A stretch of 64,000 bases of DNA from the NCBI RefSeq assembly GCF_023955655.1, contig NZ_JAMXHT010000007.1, positions 1-64,000 on the forward strand, written 5' to 3'. Below the pieces are notes generated by a model, which was given only the letters and a program-made list of their open reading frames with translations, made no database searches and was not told the DNA's origin. Position numbers and translations under genes: made by a program. The stretch comes from Ralstonia soli. GTDB lineage: Bacteria > Pseudomonadota > Gammaproteobacteria > Burkholderiales > Burkholderiaceae. Shown here one piece after another: positions 52,645-61,657 of this stretch (its first letter is position 1; the number at the start of each line of letters is the position of its first letter).

Positions 52645-53670
52645 TCAGCCAATCAGCCCGGCATCCGTCAGTTCGCGCTTCAGATAGGCGTACAACACCG
52701 GCGCGGCAATCACGCCGCCCACGCCAAACAGCGCCTCCATCACGATCAGCGCCAAGATCAGCTCCCATGCGCGCGCATCGATACGGCTGCCGATGATGCG
52801 CGCGTTCACGAAGTATTCGAGCTTGTGCACCACCACCAGGAAGACAAGCGACGCCACCGCCAGCTCCAGCGATGCCGTCACGCTCATCACCACGACGGCG
52901 GCGTTGGAGATCAGGTTGCCCACCACCGGAATCAGCCCCGCCACGAAGGTCAGCAGGATCAACGATTTGGAATACGGCACATGCTGCCCGAACAACGGCA
53001 GCGCACCCATCAGATAGATGGCCGCCAGCGCCGTGTTCAGCGCCGAGATCTTCACCTGCGCGAACACCACCGCCTCGAACGCTGCCGTCAGCCGGCCCAG
53101 ACGGTTGAGCAGCGCAGCGGCCAGCGGCTTGTGGCGCGTGGGGTCAGGCGTATCCGACCACGCCACCATCGCCCCGACGATCAGCCCGATCAGCGCCAGC
53201 GCACTGTGGCGCAGCCCGTCAATGCCCACGGTTGACACTTGGCGGCCGTGTTCCTTGAGCATTTCGACCAGACGCACGCGCAGCTCCGTCACCGACGGCG
53301 GGATGGTGTCCGCCACCGCTGCGGGCAACGACTCGCGCAGGTTGTCGAGCACGTCCGCCACGCGCGTGAGCATGCCTTCAAGCCCGTGGCCGTGCTCCAC
53401 CAGCCGGCCGATCCCCAGGCCAATGCCTACCAGGATGAGCGTGGCGATCACGAACACGCCCACCACCGCAATCGCCTTGGCATGACGCGACAGCGTATGC
53501 CGCCGGCGCAAGCGCGACTCAAGCTTGCGCGCCAGCGCATAGACAAGAAACCCCGCAATGGCGGCGGGCAGCAGGCGCAGCCACAGCACAGCCACAATCA
53601 TGGCGGCCACCAGCACGTAGCTGGTGACATCGATGGCGCGGGAGTGTGCGTTGGGAGGAAGCATCGTCAT
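52645..53670 (-). CDS. AI-2E family transporter (PerM-like)
   Basis: About 341 residues. There are N-terminal helices (SYVLVAAMIVAVLWLRLLPAAIAGFLVYALA), a long amphipathic middle (VADVLDNLRESLPAAVADTIPPSV), and the C-terminal AI-2E signature (LFGQHVPYSKSLILLTFVAGLIPVVGNLISNAAVVVMSV and IGSRIDARAWELILALIVMEALFGVGGVIAAPVLYAYLKREL). Family members export or import small molecules, including autoinducer-2, or act as Na+/H+ antiporters. The start at 53670 overlaps the stop of the DUF1345 gene by four bases (ATGA), showing an operon. Confidence 0.85.
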   Translation of the reverse strand: MTMLPPNAHSRAIDVTSYVLVAAMIVAVLWLRLLPAAIAGFLVYALARKLESRLRRRHTLSRHAKAIAVVGVFVIATLILVGIGLGIGRLVEHGHGLEGMLTRVADVLDNLRESLPAAVADTIPPSVTELRVRLVEMLKEHGRQVSTVGIDGLRHSALALIGLIVGAMVAWSDTPDPTRHKPLAAALLNRLGRLTAAFEAVVFAQVKISALNTALAAIYLMGALPLFGQHVPYSKSLILLTFVAGLIPVVGNLISNAAVVVMSVTASLELAVASLVFLVVVHKLEYFVNARIIGSRIDARAWELILALIVMEALFGVGGVIAAPVLYAYLKRELTDAGLIG

Positions 53671-54398
53671 GAAAACAGGCTGGCAGCAATGTTGATGGAG
53701 AGCGCGAGGATGCTCGTATTGAAGAAGAACGAGAGCAGCGCCTGCCCCAGCACCGCCCGCCGCATGGCGCGCGAGCGGATGCTGATATCGGCCGTCTGGC
53801 TGGCGACCGCGATCGTAAAGGAGAAGTAGACGAAATCCCAATAATCGGGCTCGAGCTGCTCGTCGGGAAACTTCAGCGGCGGCTCATGACGCGCGCGGTA
53901 ATACAGATGCGCGTAGTGCACCGTGAACATCATCGGCACCATCAGCCAGGCGCCCAGCACCGTAATGCCGGTGAACGCGTAGTGCGAAGCCTGCGCATGC
54001 CCCGCCGACTTGGCTGTCGCCAGCTCAAAGGCAATCGCCACCATGCTGGCCACCACGCCCAGGCAGACCACCCCCAGCACCGCAGAGGCGCTCGCATCCT
54101 CGCGGCGGGCGACGGCGCGGATGCGGCTCGGATCCGCCCGCAGCATCATCATCGTGATCAGGATCAGGTACACCCACACGGCGATATCCCAGCCGAGCAG
54201 CAGCCGAGAAAGCCACCCCTGCCCCGCCGGCATCACGGCCACCGCAACGGCGCCCAGCGCAAAAGACGCCAGCAGGCGCGGCCGTGCAGCGGCAAATCGG
54301 GATATCTGGGAAGACTCGTCTTGCAGGTTCACATGGGCCTCTCGTGCGTGCTCGGGTCGTTCACACAAGGCCGGGGGCGCCGGCCGATGAGGCGACAT
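53667..54398 (-). CDS. DUF1345 membrane protein
   Basis: 243 residues with about five helices. Typical DUF1345 features are LLLGWDIAVWVYLILITMMMLRAD near residue 67, ITVLGAWLMVPMMFTVHYAHLYYRA and [57 protein letters not shown]. Function is unknown; conserved YWDF and QTADI segments resemble two-pore ion-channel-like regions. A shorter start (GTG within HVNLQ) is possible. Confidence 0.8.
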   Translation of the reverse strand: MSPHRPAPPALCERPEHAREAHVNLQDESSQISRFAAARPRLLASFALGAVAVAVMPAGQGWLSRLLLGWDIAVWVYLILITMMMLRADPSRIRAVARREDASASAVLGVVCLGVVASMVAIAFELATAKSAGHAQASHYAFTGITVLGAWLMVPMMFTVHYAHLYYRARHEPPLKFPDEQLEPDYWDFVYFSFTIAVASQTADISIRSRAMRRAVLGQALLSFFFNTSILALSINIAASLFS

Positions 54399-54431
54399 GG
54401 TAGCCGCTTCGGTGCGGCTTCATGACAGCTT

Positions 54432-54737
54432 TCAGGACGGCGTAAGCATCGACGCGAACGAGCGCTTGCAGCGCTCCTGCAGGCGCTCGTGCGTGGAGAG
54501 CTGGTCCGCGATGACGGTGGCCTCCGGATACACGCGGCACATGCCGATCATGGCGGTCTCCAGCGAGCTCTGCGATCCCGCCTGGAACTGGAACTGCTCC
54601 AGCACCGTCTCGTCAGCGTCGCGCACGGTGATCTGGAACGAGCCCGGGGTGACGGTCGCACAGCCGGCCAGCATGGCGACTGCGGCCAGGGTGACGCACA
54701 AGACAGGGCGCAGCGCGCGACGTGAACGGTTCATCAT
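54432..54737 (-). CDS. Small lipoprotein
   Basis: 101 residues. Type II signal with lipobox MLAGC at about residue 25, then a short exported domain (GSFQITVRDADETVLEQFQF). ATG at 54737 follows AGGAAG; in-frame upstream starts lack the signal. No family recognised. It follows the repeat-protein terminator and precedes the DUF1345 gene by 33 bp. Confidence 0.7.
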   Translation of the reverse strand: MMNRSRRALRPVLCVTLAAVAMLAGCATVTPGSFQITVRDADETVLEQFQFQAGSQSSLETAMIGMCRVYPEATVIADQLSTHERLQERCKRSFASMLTPS

Positions 54738-54819
54738 GGCTTCCTGGTTGCGATGACAGTGAGACGCAGGAACAGCGTCTCGGTTCGCAATAATCGTGCT
54801 TCCTGTGCGCACAAACAAA

Positions 54820-54842
54820 AACGCCCGCAATGTGCGGGCGTT
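54820..54842 (-). terminator. Rho-independent terminator for the repeat-protein gene
   Basis: AACGCCCGCA (54820-54829) and TGCGGGCGTT (54833-54842) form a perfect 10-bp stem with a 3-nt loop. On the minus strand the stem is followed by TTTTGTTTG, so it ends transcription of the gene at 54864-55289. Confidence 0.8.
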
Positions 54843-54863
54843 CTTGCGGAAGGAACCAGGGGC

Positions 54864-55289
54864 TCAGGCCACGGCGCCTTCGGTGTACGGGTCGAACTTG
54901 CTGCCGACCTTGGCACCTTCGGTATAGGTGTCGAACTTGCCGGCACGGGCCAGGGCACCCTCGGTGTACGGGTCAAACTTGCTGCCAGCCTTGGCACCTT
55001 CGGTGTACGGATCGAACTTGCCGGCACGAGCCAGTGCGCCCTCGGTGTACGGGTCAAACTTGCTACCAGCCTTGGCACCTTGGGTGTACGGATCGAACTT
55101 GTCGCCAGCCTTCGCGCCTTGGGTGTACGGATCGAACTTGCTGTCGACCTTTGCGTCATCGCCATAGACGTTGAACCGTTGGCTGACTTGTGCAGCGCCT
55201 TGCGTGTACACGTCGAACTTCGTCGCGGCCAGGGCCGGCACGGTAGCCAGGGCGATCAGGGCAGCGATCAGAGTGCGTTGGGCTTTCAT
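54864..55289 (-). CDS. Secreted protein of tandem KFDPYTEGA repeats
   Basis: 141 residues. A signal peptide (MKAQRTLIAALIALATVPALA) is followed only by about nine tandem units of 12-16 residues built on KFDPYT(E/Q)GA, alternating KAGS and LARAG tails. The first two units are diverged (KFDVYTQGA, FNVYGDDA) and the later ones nearly identical. ATG at 55289 has GGAG seven bases upstream. It would be periplasmic or exported. Repeat counts in such proteins often vary between strains. I know of no characterised function; metal or surface binding is only a guess from the acidic/aromatic pattern. Confidence 0.75.
   Translation of the reverse strand: MKAQRTLIAALIALATVPALAATKFDVYTQGAAQVSQRFNVYGDDAKVDSKFDPYTQGAKAGDKFDPYTQGAKAGSKFDPYTEGALARAGKFDPYTEGAKAGSKFDPYTEGALARAGKFDTYTEGAKVGSKFDPYTEGAVA
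54876..55150. repeat. Tandem DNA repeats within the secreted repeat protein gene
   Basis: Near-identical units of 39 or 42 bp (cores such as GTGTACGGGTCAAACTTGCT) repeat about seven times with a higher-order alternation of two unit types. They are prone to slippage or recombination. Confidence 0.7.
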
Positions 55290-55402
55290 GATTCTTCTCC
55301 AGATGAGGCGCAGCGCGTCGGGCAGTGATCCGGACAGTTCCTGGATCTTCATTTCGCTGCGGCGCCGCATTCGATGGAGCTATCGTAGGCGACCCTGTTC
55401 AG

Positions 55403-55433
55403 ACAATAAATGTCGTGACAGACAATTTATTGT
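55403..55433. promoter_or_regulatory. AT-rich inverted repeat, possible operator
   Basis: ACAATAAA (55403-55410) and TTTATTGT (55426-55433) are exact inverted copies; CAGACAAT also occurs twice as a direct repeat. It lies upstream of the repeat-protein gene (start 55289, minus strand). Confidence 0.4.
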
Positions 55434-55520
55434 TGCGATATCAGAAATTAAGGGGAAACCCGCATGAACAGGGACTTCGCGGCCTGCATCAACGGTTGGC
55501 AGGCAAATTTGCGCAAATAA

Positions 55521-55630
55521 AGAATGTGACTTTTTCAGCGAAAGTCAGCGTCGTGCGAGGTTCGAACGCATCGGCTGGTCGTTTTGTTTCGCGTTGCAAC
55601 ATTTTCTAAGCGTTGAAAAAATCACATTCT
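55521..55630. repeat. Long imperfect inverted repeat, 20-bp arms
   Basis: AGAATGTGACTTTTTCAGCG at 55521-55540 pairs with the segment at 55611-55630 (18 of 20 positions complementary) across a 70-bp spacer. No gene lies in the interval. The arms could be the two sides of a small mobile element or of a structured RNA. Confidence 0.45.
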
Positions 55631-55738
55631 CCGGAGCAAACCCATACCGTTTTGAGGATGGGTTTATGTCACACTGCGCGACATTCCGAGGCTGGCGTGC
55701 GCCGGCCGCTCCACGATCCGCTTGCAACCGAACCCTCG

Positions 55739-55906
55739 ATGAACCGTTTTCTACTGGCTGTCGCCCTGTTGGGTACCGCACTCCTCTCGGGCTGCGGTGT
55801 GGTGGCCGCGCCGTGCCGTGTGGCGTCGGCGGGATTGAAGATGGTGCCGCTAGTGGGCCATATAGCGGCCGCGCCCACCGATGCCTGCGCGGACATCATT
55901 GATTGA
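55739..55906 (+). CDS. Very small lipoprotein
   Basis: 55 residues. Lipobox LLSGC at about residue 19 gives a mature lipoprotein of about 37 residues (GVVAAPCRVASAGLKMVPLVGHIAAAPTDACADIID) with further Cys residues. Similar tiny lipoproteins (DUF6726-like) are common in Burkholderiaceae and have no known role. ATG at 55739; ribosome binding site is weak. Confidence 0.6.
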   Translation: MNRFLLAVALLGTALLSGCGVVAAPCRVASAGLKMVPLVGHIAAAPTDACADIID

Positions 55907-55933
55907 CGTAGCCTCTGTTCGCGCGGCCTCGCC

Positions 55934-56482
55934 TCAGAGCATGCGCTGCATCAGCATGCAGTCCAGCCAGCGCTCGAACTTGTAGCCCACGCCTTCCAGC
56001 ACCCCGACCTCCCGGAACCCGCAGCGCGCATGCAGCTTGGCCGAGCCGGGGTTTTCGCGTCCGCCGCCCACCACGGCCACCATCTGCTTGAACCCGCGCG
56101 CCTGGCATTCGCGGATGAGCGCCTGCAGCAGCAGCGTGCCGACGCCCCGCCCCTGTGCAGCGGTATCGAGGTAAATGGAGTCCTCCACCGTATGGCGATA
56201 CGCGGGCCGCGCACGGTGCGGGCCCGCATAGGCGTAGCCGAGCAGCACGCCGTCGGCTTCGGCCACCACATAGGGCATGCCCGCGTCTTGCAGTGCCTGG
56301 AAGCGGCGCGTCATCTCGGCCAGGTCGGGCGGCTCAATCTCAAAGCTGGCGGTGCCCGTACGCACGTGATGCGCGTAAATGCCGACGATGGTGGGCAGAT
56401 CGGCCAGCGAGGCGGGGCGAACGGCAATAGCGCCGGCATCGAGCGCAGCGGCGGAGGCGGCGGAGTGCAATGCAGCAGGCAT
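55934..56482 (-). CDS. GNAT acetyltransferase, phosphinothricin/methionine sulfoximine type
   Basis: 182 residues. It has IAVRPASLADLPTIVGIYAHHVRTGTASFEIEPPDLAEM, then YVVAEADGVLLGYAYAGPHRARPAYRHTVEDSIYLDTAAQGRGVGTLLLQALI and GFREVGVLEGVGYKFERWLDCMLMQR. This is the PAT/MddA (YncA) signature of acetyltransferases acting on phosphinothricin, methionine sulfoximine or sulfone. It acts in the cytosol on small amino-acid analogues. It stands alone. Confidence 0.88.
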   Translation of the reverse strand: MPAALHSAASAAALDAGAIAVRPASLADLPTIVGIYAHHVRTGTASFEIEPPDLAEMTRRFQALQDAGMPYVVAEADGVLLGYAYAGPHRARPAYRHTVEDSIYLDTAAQGRGVGTLLLQALIRECQARGFKQMVAVVGGGRENPGSAKLHARCGFREVGVLEGVGYKFERWLDCMLMQRML

Positions 56483-56638
56483 AGCGAGTGGATGACAGCA
56501 GAAGTAGGAGGGAAGCGCCCATTGTCATGCCAATTTCACAGAGACCGCACGTTGCGCAGCGCATCACAGGGGCATGGCTATCGGGCGGCGCCGGAATGCG
56601 GTAAGTTGACAGACGCATTTCCCGCGCCCTCCCCTGCC

Positions 56639-57616
56639 ATGCACGACCTGTTTCCTCTGATCGCCGAATACGGTGCGTTTGCCGTGTTCCTCAATGTGCT
56701 GCTTACGCAAGCGGGCGCACCGCTGCCGGCCGTGCCGACGTTGCTGGTGGCCGGCGCCCTGACCTTCCACGGGCCGCTGTACCTGATTGAACTGGCGCCG
56801 GCGGCGGTGTCGGGTGCGCTGCTGGGCGATGGCCTGTGGTACTTCGCCGGCAAGCGCTATGGCCGCCACGTGATGGCGCTGCTGTGCCGTGTGTCGCTGT
56901 CGCCCGATTCGTGCGTGCGCCGTACGCGCACGCAGTTCGAGCGCTGGGGTGCGCCGCTGCTGCTGGTCTCGAAGTTCGTGCCGGGCCTGTCGACGGTCTC
57001 GTCTGCGCTGCTGGGCACGATGCGCACGCCGTTCAGCACGTTTGCGCTTTACAACCTGCTGGGTTCGGCGCTGTGGGCAGTGCTCTGGCTGGCGATGGGC
57101 CGGGTGGCACACGACAGCATCGATCAGGCGCTGCGGCAGCTGGACCAGCTCGGCACGCGCGCGGTCCTGTTGATCGTGGTGCTGGCGGCAGTGTATGTGG
57201 CGGCACGCTGGCTGCAACGCTGGCGCTTTCGCAAGATGCTGGAGATGGCGCGCATCTCGCCCGACGAGCTGCACGCGCTAATCGAGTCCGGCGCCGCCCC
57301 CGTCATCATCGACGTGCGGGCCGACAGTTCGCGCATGCTGCAGCCGCAGCGCATTCCAGGGGCGATGCTGTACGACATGTCCAGCACCAACCGGCCGATC
57401 GAGATCGACGGCCCAGACCGCGAAATCATCATCTATTGCGCATGCCCCAACGAGGCGTCTGCCGTGATGCTGGCGCGCACGCTGATGAGCCGCGGTTTCA
57501 AGCGCGTGCGCCCGCTGCATGGCGGGATCGACGCATGGGTGGAGCGCGGCTACGGCGTGGAGCACGTGGTGTCCGTGTCGCCGTCCACGCTGGCAACGGC
57601 GGAAGCGCGCGCCTGA
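56639..57616 (+). CDS. DedA-family membrane protein fused to a rhodanese domain
   Basis: 325 residues. The N-terminal about 210 residues are a DedA/SNARE-associated membrane domain (YGAFAVFLNVLLTQAGAPLPAVPTLLVAGAL; FERWGAPLLLVSKFVPGLSTVSSALLGTMRTPFSTFALYNLLGSALWAVLWLAMG). After a helix and linker comes a C-terminal rhodanese domain (PVIIDVRADSSRMLQPQRIPGAMLYD and IIIYCACPNEASAVMLARTLMSRGFKRVRPLHGGIDAWVERGY) with Cys in CACPNEAS. The fusion suggests membrane-linked sulfur transfer or anchoring. ATG at 56639 is chosen because the ORF upstream runs through the divergent GNAT gene. Confidence 0.88.
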   Translation: MHDLFPLIAEYGAFAVFLNVLLTQAGAPLPAVPTLLVAGALTFHGPLYLIELAPAAVSGALLGDGLWYFAGKRYGRHVMALLCRVSLSPDSCVRRTRTQFERWGAPLLLVSKFVPGLSTVSSALLGTMRTPFSTFALYNLLGSALWAVLWLAMGRVAHDSIDQALRQLDQLGTRAVLLIVVLAAVYVAARWLQRWRFRKMLEMARISPDELHALIESGAAPVIIDVRADSSRMLQPQRIPGAMLYDMSSTNRPIEIDGPDREIIIYCACPNEASAVMLARTLMSRGFKRVRPLHGGIDAWVERGYGVEHVVSVSPSTLATAEARA

Positions 57617-57991
57617 GGTTTCCCGGCGCGCCGGTACCCAAAGAATCGGACGCGCAAAAACAAAAAGCGCACCTCTCGGCGCGCTCTCCCGTAAGTACGG
57701 CAAACATGCGGTGCGCCAGCCCCCCGGCTCGGACACCCCGCATCGGTCCGTGTGCACCTGCCCGAGGGCGGGTGTGGCGAAATGATCCCCGTTTGATCCC
57801 TTCTTCGCCGGTCGGACTTGACCCCCTTGTTATTCATTCCAACGCTGCCGCCTCAAACATCTGAGCGGCTGGCTCGCGTTGTGTTTTCCCGTCCCTCTTC
57901 TTTCGTTGCCTTGCGGCTCGCCATGTTTGCATGGCACTCCTGCCCACTAACGGCAGGATTTAGCCGAACTTTAGGCGGCGCTTGAAACCCA
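57617..57991. other. 375-bp intergenic region
   Basis: No gene seen. It separates the convergent DedA gene and the flagellar operon. A weak hairpin near 57664-57685 with an adjacent A-rich run could end leftward flagellar transcription, but this is unclear. Confidence 0.3.
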
Positions 57992-59653
57992 TCAGGCAAA
58001 GGTGTCGATGGCACCTTCGTGGCTGGAAACACGGCGCGGCGCCACGGCCAGGGTATCGGTCCGGTCTTGCGCGTTGCCGCTACCAAAGCGGCTACCGCTG
58101 CCCCCGTTGCCCGAACCACTGCCCTGACCTTGCGCCGACGAGCCTTGCGAGGCGCTCTGCTGCTGACTGAAATCGCCCGTGCTGACGGAGGTCTGCGTCA
58201 GTTGCATGCCGCCCTGGTGCATGGCGTCCCGCAGGCGCGGCATGGCGTCCTGCACGAGTTCAGCTACAGCCTGGTGCTGACACACGAAGCTCGCGTTGAC
58301 CGCGCCGTTGTCCACCTCCAGCTTGACGTGCAGGCCGCCCAGCTCGGCTGGGTTCAGCTGCAGCTCGGCCGACGACTGGCGATGCACCTGCATGAACGCG
58401 AGCTGGCTGGCCATGCTCTGCGGCCATCCGGCGTCGCCAAAGGTGGGCAACGTATGGATTTGCTGCGGCGTGATCGATGCGGCCGCTGCAGCACCGCCTG
58501 TGCTGGCCGTGCCAACCGCAAATGTCGGAGCGGCTGCGCTGGCGTCGGCATGGGCGCGCGACAGGATGCCCTGGAACTGCGGGCCGGCGCCTTGCGCGTT
58601 AGCTTGCGCGTCTGCGTTGTCTGCGTTGCCGCCATTGCCGGTGCGGCTGGTGGCGTCGGCCACAGCGGCGGTTGCCGCCTGGGTGACGTTGCTATGGGCG
58701 TTTATTTCGGCGCGGCGCGGCAGGTCGCGTTCGCTGTTGGTGTTCTGTGCCGCTGACGCACTGCCAAGCTGGCGCACGGCCGGCGGCGTGTTATCGGCCA
58801 CGGCGCGTGTGCGTGCCAGCGACTGTGCCAGCGCATTGCCGTCGGGCAGCGCCACGGCGGGCGGCGTCGGCGTACCAGCCACTTTGGCCTTGGCGTCCTT
58901 GGCCTCCTGGCCTTCCCTGGCGATCGGCACGGCGGGCAAGGTGACGCCCGCCGCTGCGGCAGGATCAGTGGGAGCACCCACGCCCTGGGCGCCGCCAGCG
59001 GCGGCATTCAGCGCGGCCAGCGTGGCGGTATCGGTCGCGGCCGATTGGCTCGCGGCCGGCTTCGACACGTCCACCGTGGCGTTGGAATCCGATTGCGCAG
59101 CGGGCTGCGGTGCCGGCAGTTGTGTCGCGGCAGCCGTCTGCTGGGCAGCCTGGCGTGCGGCTTCGATCTGGGCGGCCAATTGCGTGGCCGGATCGGCAAT
59201 GGCCTGCTGCGCGGCGGTATCGATGTCCTTGGCGTTGACAGGGTGCAGCGGCTTGGCGCTGGCCGTGTCGGTCAGGCTGGCGGGCAGCGGCGTGGCGGCC
59301 TGAACTGGCGTGGCGTCATCCGCAGGCTTCGTGTCCTGATCGTTGCGCGCGGCATCGGTGCGCGCGGCATCCTTGCGAGCGCCGTCGGTACGGGCGGCTT
59401 CAGCGCGGCGGCTGGCATCGTCGGCGGCCGATTGCGCATCGGCGCGGCGGCGCGCGGCGTCTTGCATCATGCGGTCCGACAGCAGATTGCCGAACGTATC
59501 GGTGCCGGACGAGCCACCCTGCGCCTTGTCGGCGGCGGCGTTGCTGGCCGACAGCATGGCGCCCAGGTCTGTGGCGGCGGTGTTGGGGGTGGCACTCAAG
59601 CCCACGTTGACTCCGTCTTGCGAATGCGTGTTGGTACTCAAACTCAATGTCAA
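57992..59653 (-). CDS. fliK: Flagellar hook-length control protein
   Basis: 553 residues. A long Ala/Gln/Thr-rich, low-complexity region (about 1-400) is followed by the conserved C-terminal Flg_hook domain (ELQLNPAELGGLHVKLEVDNGAVNASFVCQHQAVAELVQDAMPRLRDAM). FliK measures hook length and switches export specificity through FlhB. Its start overlaps the fliJ stop by four bases. C-terminal motifs are normal, so it should be functional. Confidence 0.92.
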   Translation of the reverse strand: MTLSLSTNTHSQDGVNVGLSATPNTAATDLGAMLSASNAAADKAQGGSSGTDTFGNLLSDRMMQDAARRRADAQSAADDASRRAEAARTDGARKDAARTDAARNDQDTKPADDATPVQAATPLPASLTDTASAKPLHPVNAKDIDTAAQQAIADPATQLAAQIEAARQAAQQTAAATQLPAPQPAAQSDSNATVDVSKPAASQSAATDTATLAALNAAAGGAQGVGAPTDPAAAAGVTLPAVPIAREGQEAKDAKAKVAGTPTPPAVALPDGNALAQSLARTRAVADNTPPAVRQLGSASAAQNTNSERDLPRRAEINAHSNVTQAATAAVADATSRTGNGGNADNADAQANAQGAGPQFQGILSRAHADASAAAPTFAVGTASTGGAAAAASITPQQIHTLPTFGDAGWPQSMASQLAFMQVHRQSSAELQLNPAELGGLHVKLEVDNGAVNASFVCQHQAVAELVQDAMPRLRDAMHQGGMQLTQTSVSTGDFSQQQSASQGSSAQGQGSGSGNGGSGSRFGSGNAQDRTDTLAVAPRRVSSHEGAIDTFA

Positions 59654-60114
59654 TTGCCGCCCTGCGCCGCACGCATGCGGATCAGTTTGGCGGCGTGCTC
59701 GTCGTTGTCGCGCTGGGCGCGGCGCTCCTGGTCCAGGCGCTGCTCTTCAATGTGACGCTGGCGCAGGATGTCGAACGACTGTTCCCGGCGTTGCTTCTCG
59801 ATCCAGTTGGCGCGGCTGGCCGCCAGTTGCTGCTCCAGCGCGTTGATGGTGCCCTTCTGGTGGTGCACGGCAGTGCCCAGCCGATCGATGAATGCGGTGT
59901 AGTTGCGCAGGCGCGTGGCATCGATGCCGCCCTCGGCGGTCGAGAGCATCTGCTGGTGGTAATTGTTGCGGTAGTCGGACAGCAGCGCCAGCTTTTGCGT
60001 GGCGGCCTCACGCGTGTTCATCAGGCGGCCGACTTCCTGCGTGGCGCGCTCGGTGTCCTTCTGAGCCAGTTCCAGCACGGTTTCGAGGCGGAACGGCGCG
60101 GTTCTAGTGGTCAT
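59650..60114 (-). CDS. fliJ: Flagellar export chaperone/ATPase-coupling protein
   Basis: 154 residues, almost entirely coiled coil (RLETVLELAQKDTERATQEVGRLMNTREAATQKLALLSDYRNNYHQQM; WIEKQRREQSFDILRQRHIEEQR), as for FliJ, which inserts into the FliI ring and links it to FlhA. Located between fliI and fliK. Confidence 0.92.
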   Translation of the reverse strand: MTTRTAPFRLETVLELAQKDTERATQEVGRLMNTREAATQKLALLSDYRNNYHQQMLSTAEGGIDATRLRNYTAFIDRLGTAVHHQKGTINALEQQLAASRANWIEKQRREQSFDILRQRHIEEQRLDQERRAQRDNDEHAAKLIRMRAAQGGN

Positions 60115-60217
60115 GCGAGGCCCTCCAACTTTCCGTTACTTCAACCCAACGGTCACAAATCCGGCAGCTTTAGCCACGGGTTTGCCCAAGGGGGATGAGG
60201 CTTGCGTCTTCATAGTG

Positions 60218-61657
60218 TCAAGCGAGCACTGCATGCATCTTCTCCAGCGTGTGCTCGCGGCTTTCGCTCTCGAACATGCCCTGCTGCAGGAAGGCTTCCA
60301 TGTCGGGGTAGCGGGCGATGGCCTGGTCGGTCACCGGGTCGCTGCCGCGTGCATAGGCACCCACGGCAATCAGATCTCGGTTGCGCTGGTACCGGGCGTA
60401 GAGCTGCTTGAAGCGGCGCGCGGTATCGAGCTGCTCGCGCGGCACGATGGCCGACATCACGCGGCTGATCGACTGTTCGATATCGATGGCCGGGTAATGG
60501 CCTTGCTCGGCCAGCTTGCGCGAGAGCACGAAGTGGCCGTCCAGAATGGCGCGCGCGGCATCGGCAATCGGGTCTTGCTGGTCATCGCCTTCGGCCAGCA
60601 CGGTGTAGAACGCGGTGATGGAGCCGCCGCGGCCGCTGGCATCCACCATGCCGTTGCCGGCACGCTCCACCAGCGCCGGCAGCTTGGCAAACGCCGAGGG
60701 CGGATAGCCCTTCGTGGCCGGCGGTTCGCCGATGGCCAGGGCGATCTCGCGCTGGGCCATCGCATAGCGCGTGAGCGAATCGACGATCAGCAACACGTTG
60801 CGGCCGCGATCGCGGAAGTATTCGGCAATGGTGTGCGCATAGGCGGCGCCCTGCAGACGCATCAGCGGCGAGGTATCGGCCGGCGCGGCGACCACGGCCG
60901 AGCGTGCCAGGCCCTCTTCGCCCAGGATCTCGTCAATGAATTCCTTCACTTCGCGACCACGCTCGCCGATCAGGCCCACGACGACGACATCGGCCTGCGT
61001 GTAGCGGGCCATCATGCCCAGCAGCACGCTCTTGCCGACGCCGGAGCCGGCAAACAAGCCCAGCCGCTGGCCCTGGCCCACCGTGAGCAAGCCATTGATG
61101 GCGCGTACGCCGACGTCGAGCACGTGCTCGATCGGCTTGCGCTTGAGCGGGTTCAGCGGTGCCGGAGCCAGCGTGCCCCAGGCGAGTTCTTCATGCGTGC
61201 CCAGTGGCCCCTTGCCGTCGAGCGGCTCGCCGTTGGCATCGACCACGCGGCCGAGCAGGCGCGGGCCCACGGGCAGGAACTTGCTGTGCGAAATCGTCGG
61301 ATCGGCCGCGTCTGCGGGCAGGCGCTGCGGTTCGAGCGGGAAGACGCGTGCGCCGGGCACCACGCCCACCAGGTCCGTCTGCGGCATCAGGAAGGCGCGT
61401 TCTTCGGCAAAACCCACCACTTCGGCCAGCACGTGGCGGCCATGCGGCAGTTCAACACGGCAGGCGCTGCCCACCGGCAGCTTCAGGCCGACGGCTTCCA
61501 TGACCAGGCCGGCCACGCGCGTGAGCTTGCCGCACGTCACCACCGGGCGCGCCAAGTGCGCGCGCTTGGCCGTCTGGCGCAGGTGGGCTTGCCACATGCG
61601 CACGTTGGGGTTGTTGGCCGCGGTCTGATCAGCCGGCTGCACGGACTCAGGCAACAT
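60218..61657 (-). CDS. fliI: Flagellum-specific ATP synthase (export ATPase)
   Basis: 479 residues. It has the F1-beta-like nucleotide fold with Walker [79 protein letters not shown] and [29 protein letters not shown]. It powers type III export of flagellar subunits. ATG at 61657 has GGAGGGG upstream and overlaps the end of fliH; in-frame sequence further upstream is unlikely to be used. Confidence 0.95.
   Translation of the reverse strand: MLPESVQPADQTAANNPNVRMWQAHLRQTAKRAHLARPVVTCGKLTRVAGLVMEAVGLKLPVGSACRVELPHGRHVLAEVVGFAEERAFLMPQTDLVGVVPGARVFPLEPQRLPADAADPTISHSKFLPVGPRLLGRVVDANGEPLDGKGPLGTHEELAWGTLAPAPLNPLKRKPIEHVLDVGVRAINGLLTVGQGQRLGLFAGSGVGKSVLLGMMARYTQADVVVVGLIGERGREVKEFIDEILGEEGLARSAVVAAPADTSPLMRLQGAAYAHTIAEYFRDRGRNVLLIVDSLTRYAMAQREIALAIGEPPATKGYPPSAFAKLPALVERAGNGMVDASGRGGSITAFYTVLAEGDDQQDPIADAARAILDGHFVLSRKLAEQGHYPAIDIEQSISRVMSAIVPREQLDTARRFKQLYARYQRNRDLIAVGAYARGSDPVTDQAIARYPDMEAFLQQGMFESESREHTLEKMHAVLA

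Noticed and set aside
54876-55150. CRISPR array
   Set aside because: The repeats are in frame, code for a regular peptide repeat, and there are no unique spacers or cas genes.
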